Origin: an uncultured Kineothrix sp.
Lineage (GTDB): Bacteria > Bacillota > Clostridia > Lachnospirales > Lachnospiraceae
Direction: 5' to 3'
Assembly (NCBI GenBank): GCA_910588855.1
Contig: CAJUSR010000030.1
Span: forward strand, 1-47,719
DNA length: 47,719 nucleotides
The number at the start of each line of letters is the position of its first letter. The first letter of the stretch is position 1. Position numbers and translations under genes: made by a program. The notes beneath the pieces were generated by a model, which did no database searches, was not told the origin of the DNA, and was given only the letters and a program-made list of their open reading frames with translations. Shown here piece by piece: positions 8,568 to 17,441 of the stretch.

Positions 8568-11500
8568 TTAATAAATTCCATATTTTCTAGTCATATCCAA
8601 ATCATGCCAGCTTTTTTCGATTGCTTTGTTTGCTACATTTACGGCGACATTTTCTATCTGTTTTACCACGCGGTCAGCGTCGTTGACGTCGCCTTGGATA
8701 TTTATCATATTGTCATAATGTACATTTACATTGGTACGGTTTATGCTATTGGGAACAATTGCCTGCTGTGCTGCCGCTTGGTTCGGAATATTCCAGTTCC
8801 ATAAAGCAGGGCTTATTCCCATTGCCCTGGCTGTGAATTGGTTTCCGGCTTTAGGCAAAAGCAGCTGGCTCTTTCTTGCAGCTTCCAGCAATGCCGAAGC
8901 GAAGTTGGAAACTGCTCCGGTTTGCTCGCTGGTCAGTACGCTTTCGCCTTCCTTTGCGGCAATCATGGTATCCTCACCAAGGGCTTTGGCGATGTGGTTG
9001 AAAGGATTTTGGCTGTTTTTGGTGATAATGCCTCCTTTTGCATAAACGGGGACCACAGTGCCTTTGCCGTAAGATTTTGCCAGCTTTTCAAGGTCGGATT
9101 TGTTGTAGGAAGTGATGGTGCCTGCGGCAACCCCTTCCAATTTATAAAGTGTTTTGCTTTTGGAAGACGAAGAAGCCTGTTGTGCTGCGCCTACCGAAGA
9201 AATAGCGTTGGCTGCATTGCGGGCGGCGGAGGCAACGTTGTTAAGGCCGCCTGTAATACCGTTTAGGGCATTTGAAATACCGCTGATATTGTAGCCGCCC
9301 TCCAATGTCCTTACCAAACTGTCTCTAAGGGCCTGCGTCATTTCGTTTAGATTTTGCTCGCTGTAGTAGGAGGAAGCCAGTTCCGCCACAAGGGTGTCGG
9401 CGCGGGTGGAAAACATCCATGCAAGGGCATAAGCGGTTTCATTGGCCTGATATTGAAGGTTGTAAGTTTCATATTCTATGCCTAACAGGCTTTCGATAAA
9501 TGCGCTGGAGCCCTCGGAAAGGACTGTGCCGTAGCTGGCGATAGCCATCTCGCCGGTCTGCCAGGGGGTGATAACGGCATTGGAGACGGTAATGCCGTGT
9601 TCTGTGGCTATATTGGCGATTTCCTGCCCGATTAGGGCGGCATTCTGCTTTACAGCTTCAAAGGAAGCTGCAATTAGCCCTTCTTTTTCTGTGAGAGACT
9701 CTTTCAGCTTTTCAATTTCAGCATTTCTTTCGTTTTCGTAATTTTCCAGCTCCTGATTCAGGGAATTAGACTGTTCTTCTATGGAATGTTCATACTGGGC
9801 ATTTTCCAGTTCCATTTTTGCTTCTGCCAGTTGCTCCTCCAGTTGCTTCTTTTTGGCGGTGGCAGAGGCCGTATCGTCATTTTGCATAGCGGCAATCTGA
9901 CGCTCGATATCGGTTACTTTTTTTGTTTTTTCAGCAATTGATTGCTGATAATCATGCAAATCTTTGGAAGCTTTCAGCGCTTTAATCTGTGCGTCCACCA
10001 GTTCATGATATCCGTCGATTTCTTCATCAATAGCGCTTATTTCTTCATTGATACGTGCTTCGTTAAGGTCTATAATGGCATCTTTGATGGCTTCGGAGCT
10101 TTTGACGGATTCCCATTGGGCAGAGGAGAGATCAGCCAGTTTGTCGGCGTATTCCGTGGCGGAATATTTGCCGGAAAGGTAATCGCTGCTTAATTGGTTC
10201 AGTTCGTCGTTGTATTTCTGTATCTGGTATTGGGTCAGTTCATATTGCTGGGCCAGCAGCCCGAGCTGGGCCAACGCTTCTTTTGACCAGTTGTGGTTTC
10301 CGTCAGTTGCTTGGGAACCTTCAAATAATCCCTGCAGATTGGAAAGTTCGGATTCAAGGCTTTTAAACTGTTCCTGAACCCTGTCGAAAATATCCCAATG
10401 GAGCTGCAGCAATTCATTGTCCAATTCCTCCATAGCTTTCTGGCAGTCGAGGATATTGCTTTCCACATCGGAGAGGGCGTTTACCATTTCGAGCCATTCT
10501 TCGGTCCCTTTTTGTACCCGGCCGGAACCGACGGCAGAGGTCATTTGGCTTACAAGCTGTGCTTTTTCTGCCTCAAGCAGGGCAAGCTGCTTTTGGGATT
10601 GGTCTATTTGTGAGGTAAAGAAGGATTCGCCGATTAGTTGCCCGGCTTCCTTTAACAAATCAATCTGTTTGGAAATCAAGCTCTTGCCGTCTTCATGTAA
10701 ATCGAATTGGTTTTGGAAATCTTCCATAATATTGTTGAATTTGTCCAATTCCAATTGCCTGATTTGGGCTTTCAACTCTGCCAATTCCTGTTTACAGTCC
10801 GCAATTTTATCCGCCCATTTTTCATATTCTTTGATGGCTTCTACAATTCCTTTATTGCCGCTGCCGGTAAATGTAGTAATGTCCACCGCCCCGTTTTGGG
10901 CTTTATCTGCAATGTGGGAAGGAAGTTTTGCCAACACTTCGCCAGCCTTCTGGCTGTACATGTGCAGGGCGGAAGAGTAGTTTTTGAATTTCTCCTCCAC
11001 AATGCCTAATTGGGCGGTTGCAAGTTGATTCTTTGCATATGCGCCGGCAATATTATCCAGATTGGTTTTAAGGAGGGAGAAGGATTCGCTTAATACTTTG
11101 TTCCTGCGTTCAAAAAAGTCTACGAGTTCCTGATAGTCATCTTTTGTTACCGCAGAAGATTCTTTTTTCGCAGAATCCAAAGCTGTGTTGATGTTTTCTT
11201 TCTCCTGTTCCAGTTCTTTGATTTTGTCAGCGTATCCTTGACCGCTGCTGCCTGTCTGGAAGTTATTTTTTAAATTTTTCAGGATATTGATTTGGGAATC
11301 TATGTTGGAGATAGCGTCCGTATATCCTTTGATATCAATTTCAAGCTTTGACCGGAATGCATCAAGGTCTATGGAGCTAGGGGTGTAATCGATGGATGAA
11401 GTTTTAAAGTCTTTTGCATGTTTTACCACTTGAATACCAATGGAATTTGTGGAACCGCCGCCTCCGTAGGTGCCGTCGCTGCCGTCTCTAAAACCGCTGG

Positions 11501-14216
11501 AAGCGGCTTTGATTGCATCGGCTACATCCCATACTTTCTTCTGCAAATATAGAAAAGAGGTTTGGGCATTTATACTATTGATGCTGATGGAATCCGCCAT
11601 GGAAGTGCTGGCATTGCCCATATTGATGGCAATATCCTGAGCCACTTCCCCTGCAACTCGGTTAAATTCATCCATATTGCCAGCCATGTTGGCGGCAACG
11701 GCCGCATATGCCTTATCCTCTTCAAGCCCGGCTTCAATCAAAGCGTGTAAAAGGCTGTTTACAGCATCCAAACGGTATTGGGCGACTTCCATACTGATGG
11801 AGCCTTCGCCTTCTGCCACTTGCTTCACCATATTCAATTGTGCTTCGGCGAATGCTTTTTTGGCAGTTAATTCTGCTTTATCCGCTTCCAGCTTGGCAAT
11901 CTGGGCATCAAGGATGGATTGGTCGCCGGCAAGGATGCTGTTTACGACTTCCTCATTTAAAGTAATCTGCCCATTGCCGCAATCTATTGCATTGGTAAGG
12001 ATTTCAGGATATGTTTTTGCCAGTTCGGCAGCGGCAGAAGTGGATAGGGTCAGCCCGTGGGCGACGGCTTCCTGTACTTGTGCTAGGCTTTCAAATTGTG
12101 CGGTTGTGCTTTCAATGACATTTGCCGTGTCCGCCCATGTAGAACCAATGGAAGCGGTATAGGCTTCTATCCCGGTATCCCCATAAGAGCTAAGTGACTG
12201 CAGGGAATTAATCAAGGCGTCGATTTGAGTACATTCTTCCTCTGTTTGAAGAGAGCTTTTCAACGTTTCAAGGGTATTTATCAAGGTATCCGGCTGCTGC
12301 TCCATCAATGTACTTAAACCTTCTGACAAGTTTCCGAACCCTTCTGCGGAAAGGTCTATATAGGGGATGAGTTCGGGGAACTGCTGCATAAGTTCCAGGA
12401 TAGCATTTTCATCCAATGTTCCTGCGTTGAAGGAGTCAAGTGCAGAACGCAGGGAGGAAAGGGAGGACTGGATATCGTCAATTTCTTGCGCATAATCTTC
12501 CAATTGAAAAGAAGGGGCGATTTCACTGGCGGCATTCGCGTATTCCAACAGTTCGCTGCAGAATGCTTCGGCTGCCGTCTGCCCGTCTTTGAGAAACAGT
12601 TCACTGTTTTGTATGGCATGGTGGAGCATTGGGAATGCAAAAGCAATTTTTCCGGCAGTCAGTTCCCCGGCTTCTGCCATTGCCATGAGTTCCTCTTTTG
12701 TCTTTTCGATTCCTTCGGTATGGAAAATGGCATTGATTTCCATTTCATTCCAATCTTTTTGGTTGGTGTACTCATAGATTAATTTGAGGGATTGGTACAT
12801 GGAATCATGGAAGCGGATGACTTCCTGCTCATAGGAAGTAAGCGGGTTTGCGCCTTGGCTCCACTTTTCCATGGCCTTTGTGTATTCATCATCTAAGGCA
12901 AGTAGCTTTTCATTTAAATCGGCAATGCTGTCATTCAATAAATTAGAGTATCTTTCAGATGATTCTATGCTGCTTTGGATATTTTGGTCTATCCATTCGG
13001 TACTTTGGCCATTTGCCAATATATTTTCCCGTTCCTTCTGTGCATCTTCTAAAAGCTTTGTCATATGGATATAGGAGGCGATGTTTCCGGCAATGTTATT
13101 TTCGCTTTCAGGAAGTGGGGTATCCATATTTTCCACCAGCCAGTTTATGTTGTCTTGGGAGATATCATAGCCGCCATATTGTTTTTGATATGCGGATATC
13201 GCTTTTTGGGCTGCGTCTTTGGAGGCTTTTTCCGCTTGCTTTTCTTCAATATTTTGCTGCAGCAAAAGCTCTTTTGTAATGGCCTGTAATGTTTCCAATT
13301 CATTCTTTTCGGTATAGGTCAGTTTATCCTTGGACAGCAATTCGTTTATTCTTTGAGTCTGCTCATAGAGCTTGGAATTGACGTTTTCCAAACTTGTTTT
13401 TGCGGATTCGCTTTCCGAGACAGCTTCCCGCATTGCGTCATTGGCTCTTTCTACGCGGTGTATCCAGTTGTCGATAGCGGTTATGGCTGTCTGGATTGCC
13501 TGTGAAATAAGAGCGACGGCAAAAGATTTCCCTATGGCGGCGAAGCCTTGGAGGACAAGGGCGCTGGCTCTTGCGGAAAAGCCTAACTGCCGGTTGTTTT
13601 CAATGGCAGACTGGGCGTATTCATTGTATGCCTCAAAAGAGGCGGGCATTTGATTCTGTATGCAATCGACCAGGTAAGCCTGCATCGTTTCATCTACCAC
13701 TTGAAAAGATTCACACCATTGGGTTAATGTGGCGATGGAGTGGTTGGCATTTTGGTTAAATGATTGGAAAAAAGCATCTGCATCTTGGGTCGAAGGAAAA
13801 AGGGCGGAGAAGTCATCCCGCTCAATCAAATGAGGGGTATTGACTCTAATGGAAGGAGTAGAAGCTGCAGGGGATGCTTTTTTGCCTGTTTGGAATAGGT
13901 TATTTTTTACGAAATCAATAATTGTATCGGAAATGCTTTTTCTGACGGCATTTGCAATTTCCTGCCCGGCTTTTTCGCCGGCATTTTTGGCACTGCCATT
14001 GTCAATATCCGCTTTTATGGGCACTGTTTTTAATTGTGACTGCAATGCTGAAATCTGGGCGTTGATTTGTTCAACGGTAGCACGGGTATCCAGAGAGCCG
14101 GAAGCTTTTACGTCATTCAACCGGCTTTGCAGCTTTTTGATATCGGCATTTATTTGGCTGGCCGATTTGGGGATATCCAGGCTAAGTGTAATTTTTTCAT
14201 CAAAATTGTTTGTCAA
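8568..14216 (-). CDS. tail tape measure protein
   Basis: A 1882-residue protein, by far the largest in the window. The N-terminus is a coiled coil (KSASQINADIKKLQSRLND). Residues ~215-250 are a hydrophobic segment (LQGFAAIGKSFAVALISQA). Very long alternating coiled coils and Ala-rich helices fill the middle. The C-terminal ~200 residues contain GEDTMIAAKEGESVLTSEQ, a signature near the end of many tape measure proteins. Length sets tail length: at roughly 0.15 nm per residue the tail would be about 280 nm. The start has a ribosome binding site (AAGAAAGGATGG). No lytic transglycosylase or M23 peptidase motif is visible. The gene lies between a membrane/coiled-coil protein and Dit, as expected except that the usual frameshifted chaperone pair is not directly upstream. 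Confidence 0.92.
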   Translation of the reverse strand: MTNNFDEKITLSLDIPKSASQINADIKKLQSRLNDVKASGSLDTRATVEQINAQISALQSQLKTVPIKADIDNGSAKNAGEKAGQEIANAVRKSISDTIIDFVKNNLFQTGKKASPAASTPSIRVNTPHLIERDDFSALFPSTQDADAFFQSFNQNANHSIATLTQWCESFQVVDETMQAYLVDCIQNQMPASFEAYNEYAQSAIENNRQLGFSARASALVLQGFAAIGKSFAVALISQAIQTAITAIDNWIHRVERANDAMREAVSESESAKTSLENVNSKLYEQTQRINELLSKDKLTYTEKNELETLQAITKELLLQQNIEEKQAEKASKDAAQKAISAYQKQYGGYDISQDNINWLVENMDTPLPESENNIAGNIASYIHMTKLLEDAQKERENILANGQSTEWIDQNIQSSIESSERYSNLLNDSIADLNEKLLALDDEYTKAMEKWSQGANPLTSYEQEVIRFHDSMYQSLKLIYEYTNQKDWNEMEINAIFHTEGIEKTKEELMAMAEAGELTAGKIAFAFPMLHHAIQNSELFLKDGQTAAEAFCSELLEYANAASEIAPSFQLEDYAQEIDDIQSSLSSLRSALDSFNAGTLDENAILELMQQFPELIPYIDLSAEGFGNLSEGLSTLMEQQPDTLINTLETLKSSLQTEEECTQIDALINSLQSLSSYGDTGIEAYTASIGSTWADTANVIESTTAQFESLAQVQEAVAHGLTLSTSAAAELAKTYPEILTNAIDCGNGQITLNEEVVNSILAGDQSILDAQIAKLEADKAELTAKKAFAEAQLNMVKQVAEGEGSISMEVAQYRLDAVNSLLHALIEAGLEEDKAYAAVAANMAGNMDEFNRVAGEVAQDIAINMGNASTSMADSISINSINAQTSFLYLQKKVWDVADAIKAASSGFRDGSDGTYGGGGSTNSIGIQVVKHAKDFKTSSIDYTPSSIDLDAFRSKLEIDIKGYTDAISNIDSQINILKNLKNNFQTGSSGQGYADKIKELEQEKENINTALDSAKKESSAVTKDDYQELVDFFERRNKVLSESFSLLKTNLDNIAGAYAKNQLATAQLGIVEEKFKNYSSALHMYSQKAGEVLAKLPSHIADKAQNGAVDITTFTGSGNKGIVEAIKEYEKWADKIADCKQELAELKAQIRQLELDKFNNIMEDFQNQFDLHEDGKSLISKQIDLLKEAGQLIGESFFTSQIDQSQKQLALLEAEKAQLVSQMTSAVGSGRVQKGTEEWLEMVNALSDVESNILDCQKAMEELDNELLQLHWDIFDRVQEQFKSLESELSNLQGLFEGSQATDGNHNWSKEALAQLGLLAQQYELTQYQIQKYNDELNQLSSDYLSGKYSATEYADKLADLSSAQWESVKSSEAIKDAIIDLNEARINEEISAIDEEIDGYHELVDAQIKALKASKDLHDYQQSIAEKTKKVTDIERQIAAMQNDDTASATAKKKQLEEQLAEAKMELENAQYEHSIEEQSNSLNQELENYENERNAEIEKLKESLTEKEGLIAASFEAVKQNAALIGQEIANIATEHGITVSNAVITPWQTGEMAIASYGTVLSEGSSAFIESLLGIEYETYNLQYQANETAYALAWMFSTRADTLVAELASSYYSEQNLNEMTQALRDSLVRTLEGGYNISGISNALNGITGGLNNVASAARNAANAISSVGAAQQASSSSKSKTLYKLEGVAAGTITSYNKSDLEKLAKSYGKGTVVPVYAKGGIITKNSQNPFNHIAKALGEDTMIAAKEGESVLTSEQTGAVSNFASALLEAARKSQLLLPKAGNQFTARAMGISPALWNWNIPNQAAAQQAIVPNSINRTNVNVHYDNMINIQGDVNDADRVVKQIENVAVNVANKAIEKSWHDLDMTRKYGIY

Positions 14217-14235
14217 GCTGCACCATCCTTTCTTC

Positions 14236-14799
14236 TTAAATTTTTTCCCATGTATACATTTCCTTTTGCACTACGCTGTGGACAAAACTGTTTTTGCCAT
14301 CGGCGGATTCATATTCTTCCATCAGGTCTTCCAATGCCTCCAATTCCATGTCGTTGATTTTGCCAAGGGAGTGGTAATAGCGGTAGGACTGGCTGATTTT
14401 ATCCTTCAATTCTGCCCGGATGCGTTTATTGTTTTTCCGCTCGCTTTCGATGAAACGTTCGTCTGTGCTTTGCTGTAGGGCATCTATTTTCCTTGAAATA
14501 TCGGATAGGGAATCCGAAAGCCGCTTTTGGGCGTCGGTCAATTCTTTTTGGATGGCAAAGGATTGCTGGCGGTCGTGCATCCGGTTGTCCATGATTTCTT
14601 TGATGTTGGTTTGGTTGTCTTTGATGGTTTGCAGCAGTTCCTCTTTCTGTTTCTTCCGGCGGTAGAGACTGTCAAGCAAAGCAAAAATATTTTCCCTTTG
14701 CCTGAAACAGAGCCGGCATAGAAATACAAGGGGCATAACCGCAGCGATAATCATCATAGGGTTTATTTCCGTGAAAAATGGAATCAGTTGTCCTTTCAT
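14236..14799 (-). CDS. membrane-anchored coiled-coil protein of the tail/lysis region
   Basis: A 187-residue protein with one N-terminal membrane segment (MMIIAAVMPLVFLCRLCF, about residues 15-32) followed by basic and coiled-coil helices (KQKEELLQTIKDNQTNIKEI; SDSLSDISRKIDALQQ). The C-terminal stretch (YYHSLGKINDMELEALEDLM) resembles a motif at the end of many short phage membrane proteins encoded next to holins. It sits between endolysin and tape measure with short gaps (15 and 19 bp). A holin-like or spanin-like accessory role is plausible; a tail chaperone is less likely given the membrane segment. Confidence 0.7.
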   Translation of the reverse strand: MKGQLIPFFTEINPMMIIAAVMPLVFLCRLCFRQRENIFALLDSLYRRKKQKEELLQTIKDNQTNIKEIMDNRMHDRQQSFAIQKELTDAQKRLSDSLSDISRKIDALQQSTDERFIESERKNNKRIRAELKDKISQSYRYYHSLGKINDMELEALEDLMEEYESADGKNSFVHSVVQKEMYTWEKI

Positions 14800-14814
14800 G
14801 CTTATGCCCGCCTT

Positions 14815-15705
14815 TTACGATAAGATGGTGATGTATTTGCCGGAGACATATCCGGTTAAGTTATTTTTTGTGGTTACTTTATACCATCCGTTAATTTTTT
14901 CTTTTAGGAATACTTCATCATTGACGTCTAAAACGGAAACGATGTTGTTGGCTGCGACTTTTGGCTCTTTCCGTAGGTTCAGTTTTGTACAGTTGGACAC
15001 TCTGCCTTTCATGCAGCCGGTATAATCATCCGAAGCATTGCCGTATATAACGCTTAAATCTACATTGCCGCTAATGCCGGGGACTTGCCCGCTGGAAGTA
15101 TACTGCCATGCGTAAATGGAATCGAAACCGGTGATTAGTTTCGGGTTGTACCGTTCGTTGGGGCAGACGGACAAGTCCATTTTCCTATAGGAATTATAAT
15201 ATCTGGCAAGCCAAAAATTGCTGCATTCTATCTGTGGAAAGTAGGGCTTCAGGAAGGGGTTGAAGAAAGAGGGGCCTGTGTAGATGCCAAATTCATAGCC
15301 TGCGGACAGGATGACATCCTGGTAGGAATTGATGATATCCTTTATCAAAGGCCCAAGGCCTTGCTGGCATTTATCTTCCAGGTCGAGCCAGACAATGCAT
15401 TTGCGCCCGTTTAATACGGACAATACCTTTTTGGCGTCTGTTTTTGCCTTTTCTACGGATGTGGCATAGGAATAATTGTATACTCCGTCAACAGCCACAT
15501 TGGCATTTTGGCAGCCTTTCCAGTTTTGCTCGAATTTGGTATCGGGTTTTAAGTCCTTGCGGATAATTTTTAAAATTGCATGATGAATGCCTGCGTCCTT
15601 TGCCGAATGCCAGTCGATGTTGCCCTGATAGGAAGACACGTCCACGCATTTCGCATAAGGGATAGCGTCATTCGTTTTTATTTTGGTATTTGCTGTTTTT
15701 TCCAT
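14815..15705 (-). CDS. GH25 muramidase endolysin with C-terminal SH3 domain
   Basis: A 296-residue protein. Residues ~18-215 are a glycoside hydrolase family 25 domain. CVDVSSYQGNIDW gives the first catalytic-site Asp (D22), WLDLED gives D108 and E110, and GNVDLSVIYG near residue 220 supplies the last conserved Asp. Residues ~230-296 form an SH3_3 wall-binding domain (KLNLRKEPKVAANNIVSVL...GWYKVTT...GYVSGKYI). There is no signal peptide, as expected when export depends on the holin encoded just upstream. It cleaves the glycan backbone of peptidoglycan and would lyse the producer to free the particles. The ribosome binding site is GGGG about 8 nt before ATG. Confidence 0.93.
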   Translation of the reverse strand: MEKTANTKIKTNDAIPYAKCVDVSSYQGNIDWHSAKDAGIHHAILKIIRKDLKPDTKFEQNWKGCQNANVAVDGVYNYSYATSVEKAKTDAKKVLSVLNGRKCIVWLDLEDKCQQGLGPLIKDIINSYQDVILSAGYEFGIYTGPSFFNPFLKPYFPQIECSNFWLARYYNSYRKMDLSVCPNERYNPKLITGFDSIYAWQYTSSGQVPGISGNVDLSVIYGNASDDYTGCMKGRVSNCTKLNLRKEPKVAANNIVSVLDVNDEVFLKEKINGWYKVTTKNNLTGYVSGKYITILS

Positions 15706-15740
15706 AATATATCCCCATTTCTGCGCTGCTTAGTGTGAAG

Positions 15741-15788
15741 AGAAGTTCTTAGGCTCGCACCAGTGGGTGCTTTGCCAAGAACTTCTAA
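15741..15788. repeat. hairpin upstream of the endolysin
   Basis: AGAAGTTCTTAGG and CCAAGAACTTCT form inverted arms around a loop that itself contains a small GCACC/GGGTGC hairpin. A related sequence with the same AAGAAGTTCTA core lies at ~25,990-26,005, so this may be a dispersed host repeat rather than a phage signal. Confidence 0.45.
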
Positions 15789-15864
15789 GACTTCATACCT
15801 GATTTGGGTTATCGTATAACGAGTTTGTGTCAGGCAGCGCGCAGACACAAATCCTATGATTGAA

Positions 15865-15963
15865 ATTTCTGTTTATCAATTGCTTATCAAATGTTTATCA
15901 ATTGTTTTTTAATTGTTTTTTAATTGTGTTTCAATCATTTTTCAATTGTTTTCCAATCTTCCC
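15865..15963 (-). repeat. 11-bp tandem array, nine units, between holin and endolysin
   Basis: Nine consecutive 11-bp units with plus-strand consensus TCAATTGTTTT (minus AAAACAATTGA). The best units are at 15876, 15898, 15909, 15920 and 15942. The A/T tracts are phased close to the DNA helical repeat, so curvature is expected. The unit is not a multiple of three and the stretch has no coding potential. It shares the 9-mer CAATTGATA with the larger 11-bp array at 18,539-18,736. Confidence 0.8.
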
Positions 15964-15968
15964 CGTTT

Positions 15969-16370
15969 TTATTTTTTTGCTATATTGACGGAGGATTCGA
16001 TTTTAAGTTGCAGCCATTTGTCGAAGGAGCCGTAGAAGCTTTCGATTGCTTTCTTAGCTTCCTCCGAAATCAGGTTGAGCGCTTCCACATAAGCGCGGTT
16101 GAAGGCTTCCTTATGTGCTGTCTCATCGAACTGCCCGGATGCTTTCAGCGAGTCCGTATATGTCTGGTTGACGAACAGGACAGCATCCATCACATCGGTT
16201 AAGGCATTTTTGATAAGGATGTCCATATGCTCGTTCTGTGTCATATCTGCAATGATATCGCTGGCGTTGATTTTTGCCTTAAGGAAATCAATGATGTACT
16301 TGGCAACTACCGGCAGGATAAGGGTTAAGACGGTGTACAAAATATAATTCAACATTTCTGCTAATTCCAT
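15969..16370 (-). CDS. holin, LLH-like
   Basis: A 133-residue protein. I choose the ATG at 16370 because GGAGGG lies 4-9 nt upstream; a longer upstream frame has no such site. One hydrophobic segment (MLNYILYTVLTLILPVVAKY, residues 6-25) opens the protein. A long amphipathic helical region follows, with NQTYTDSLKASGQF and HKEAFNRAYVEALNLISEEA. This layout matches the LLH family of Gram-positive phage holins. It would permeabilise the membrane at the end of particle assembly so that the GH25 enzyme reaches the wall. It is encoded just after the terminator that closes the tube gene. Confidence 0.8.
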   Translation of the reverse strand: MELAEMLNYILYTVLTLILPVVAKYIIDFLKAKINASDIIADMTQNEHMDILIKNALTDVMDAVLFVNQTYTDSLKASGQFDETAHKEAFNRAYVEALNLISEEAKKAIESFYGSFDKWLQLKIESSVNIAKK

Positions 16371-16486
16371 ATTTCCCTCCTGATATGTATTTTGTTGTGT
16401 CATGGAGTGCGTCCAAATTCTTTTGTGGTGTCTGGCAAAAGATAGGCCGAAGCAGGGCTGTGCCGGTTTGCCAGGGCGCAAATCCA

Positions 16487-16520
16487 TAAAAACGGAGGAC
16501 AGTGTTAAGGCTGTCCTCCG
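16487..16520 (-). terminator. intrinsic terminator after the tail tube gene
   Basis: On the minus strand CGGAGGACAG (16511-16520) pairs perfectly with CTGTCCTCCG (16493-16502) around an 8-nt loop and is followed by TTTTT. It lies 12 bp after the tube stop codon and separates tube mRNA from the lysis and tape-measure genes. Confidence 0.9.
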
Positions 16521-16531
16521 CTGTATGGCAG

Positions 16532-17263
16532 TTATTCTTCGATAAGAGCCAAATCAAGGATATTGTCGTTGTCGTCTGCCATTAAATCACAAGTGATTGT
16601 AATAGTGCCGGGGTCGCCGGAATTGGAGAAGCTAAGGGACATGTTGCTCTGGGGAGCTACTTTATAGGCCGTTAATTTATAGGGCAGCAGTTCGTCGTTC
16701 TCTGTTTTCATTACCGTATCGCCATATACGATGAAGTTCTTGGGGAAACTGGTGGATTTGATATTAATCCGCTGCACGCCCGTAGTCACTTCCTTCATGA
16801 AATAAACGATGACTTTTGAACCGCCGGCAAGTGCGGATGCAAGTGTGATTGTTTTATCCGCTACCGTGCATTCCAAATCGGAGCCACAGTCATCGTCGGC
16901 TGTATAGACAACTACACTGCCCGGTACGGGAGTATCGGATAGTGCGATAGAAGTGCCTGCATCGTCTGTAACGGCTTCCATACGAGTGATAAATTTGGCG
17001 GACTTGCTGACCTCACCCCCTGTAATCAACTGCCAGAGTTTTACCGTCTGCATCTGGGTTTCGATGGTAAGGGTGCCCCCTTTTTCGCCGGAGAACTGCA
17101 CTCGCTTCGGATGCCCTTTTCCGCCGTAGGCAAAGAGCGACTCGCCGGTAAGCTCCGTGGTGGAGACATTAGCGAAGTCCAGATTCATGAAAGGTTTCTT
17201 TGTGGCATAATCCACAAAGATAAGGTCGCATACTTCTCGGTTTGCCATTGTTGCATTTTGCAT
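16532..17263 (-). CDS. tail tube (major tail) protein
   Basis: A 243-residue protein. I start it at 17263, where GGAGG sits 8 nt upstream; an in-frame ATG at 17278 would place that site inside the gene. It is strand-rich throughout with alternating Thr/Val/Ile stretches (GGTLTIETQMQTVKLWQLI, INIKSTSFPKNFIVYGDTVM) and ends in SLSFSNSGDPGTITITCDLM. This resembles the phage tube proteins that form stacked hexamer rings. The Ig-like insertion near residues 95-145 (TPVPGSVVVYTADDD) is common in tube proteins. It stands as an isolated unit with a structured leader and a strong terminator, as expected for the most abundant structural subunit. No sheath gene accompanies it, so the tail is non-contractile. 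Confidence 0.8.
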   Translation of the reverse strand: MQNATMANREVCDLIFVDYATKKPFMNLDFANVSTTELTGESLFAYGGKGHPKRVQFSGEKGGTLTIETQMQTVKLWQLITGGEVSKSAKFITRMEAVTDDAGTSIALSDTPVPGSVVVYTADDDCGSDLECTVADKTITLASALAGGSKVIVYFMKEVTTGVQRINIKSTSFPKNFIVYGDTVMKTENDELLPYKLTAYKVAPQSNMSLSFSNSGDPGTITITCDLMADDNDNILDLALIEE

Positions 17264-17305
17264 AAAAATTTCCTCCATTTCTGTTTCTATATTTTAGGCA
17301 TCGAA

Positions 17306-17428
17306 AAAACTGCCCTGCGACGCCTCCTGACGGCTGGCATAAGATTGGCAGACAAACTTCCGTACAATGAAGTTTTGAAATCTGTTCCAAACTTTACCAA
17401 CCGCCAGACGGCATGGCAGGGCAGTTTT
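17306..17428 (-). promoter_or_regulatory. large structured leader before the tube gene
   Basis: The outer arms AAAACTGCCCTGC (17306-17318) and GCAGGGCAGTTTT (17416-17428) are perfect reverse complements. Inside lie a small AAACTTC/GAAGTTT hairpin and further GC-rich complementary segments. On the minus strand the structure ends in TTTTTTC, so it could terminate the upstream transcript. It sits between the probable tail chaperone and the tube gene, and occupies most of the 178-bp gap. Confidence 0.6.
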
Positions 17429-17441
17429 CCCGGCGCCTTAG

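Noticed and set aside
10417..10980. Plus-strand frame of ~187 codons inside the tape measure gene
   Set aside because: Antisense shadow of coiled-coil coding sequence, Ser/Phe/Cys-rich without domains or ribosome binding site.
13840..14478. Plus-strand membrane-like frame across the tape measure start
   Set aside because: It spans two well-supported minus-strand genes and their ribosome binding site; the hydrophobic look comes from antisense of Glu/Lys/Gln-rich helices.
16532..17263. Contractile sheath or inner tube of an R-type tailocin
   Set aside because: No sheath, baseplate wedge or LysM gene is present, and Dit/Tal homologues indicate a non-contractile tail.
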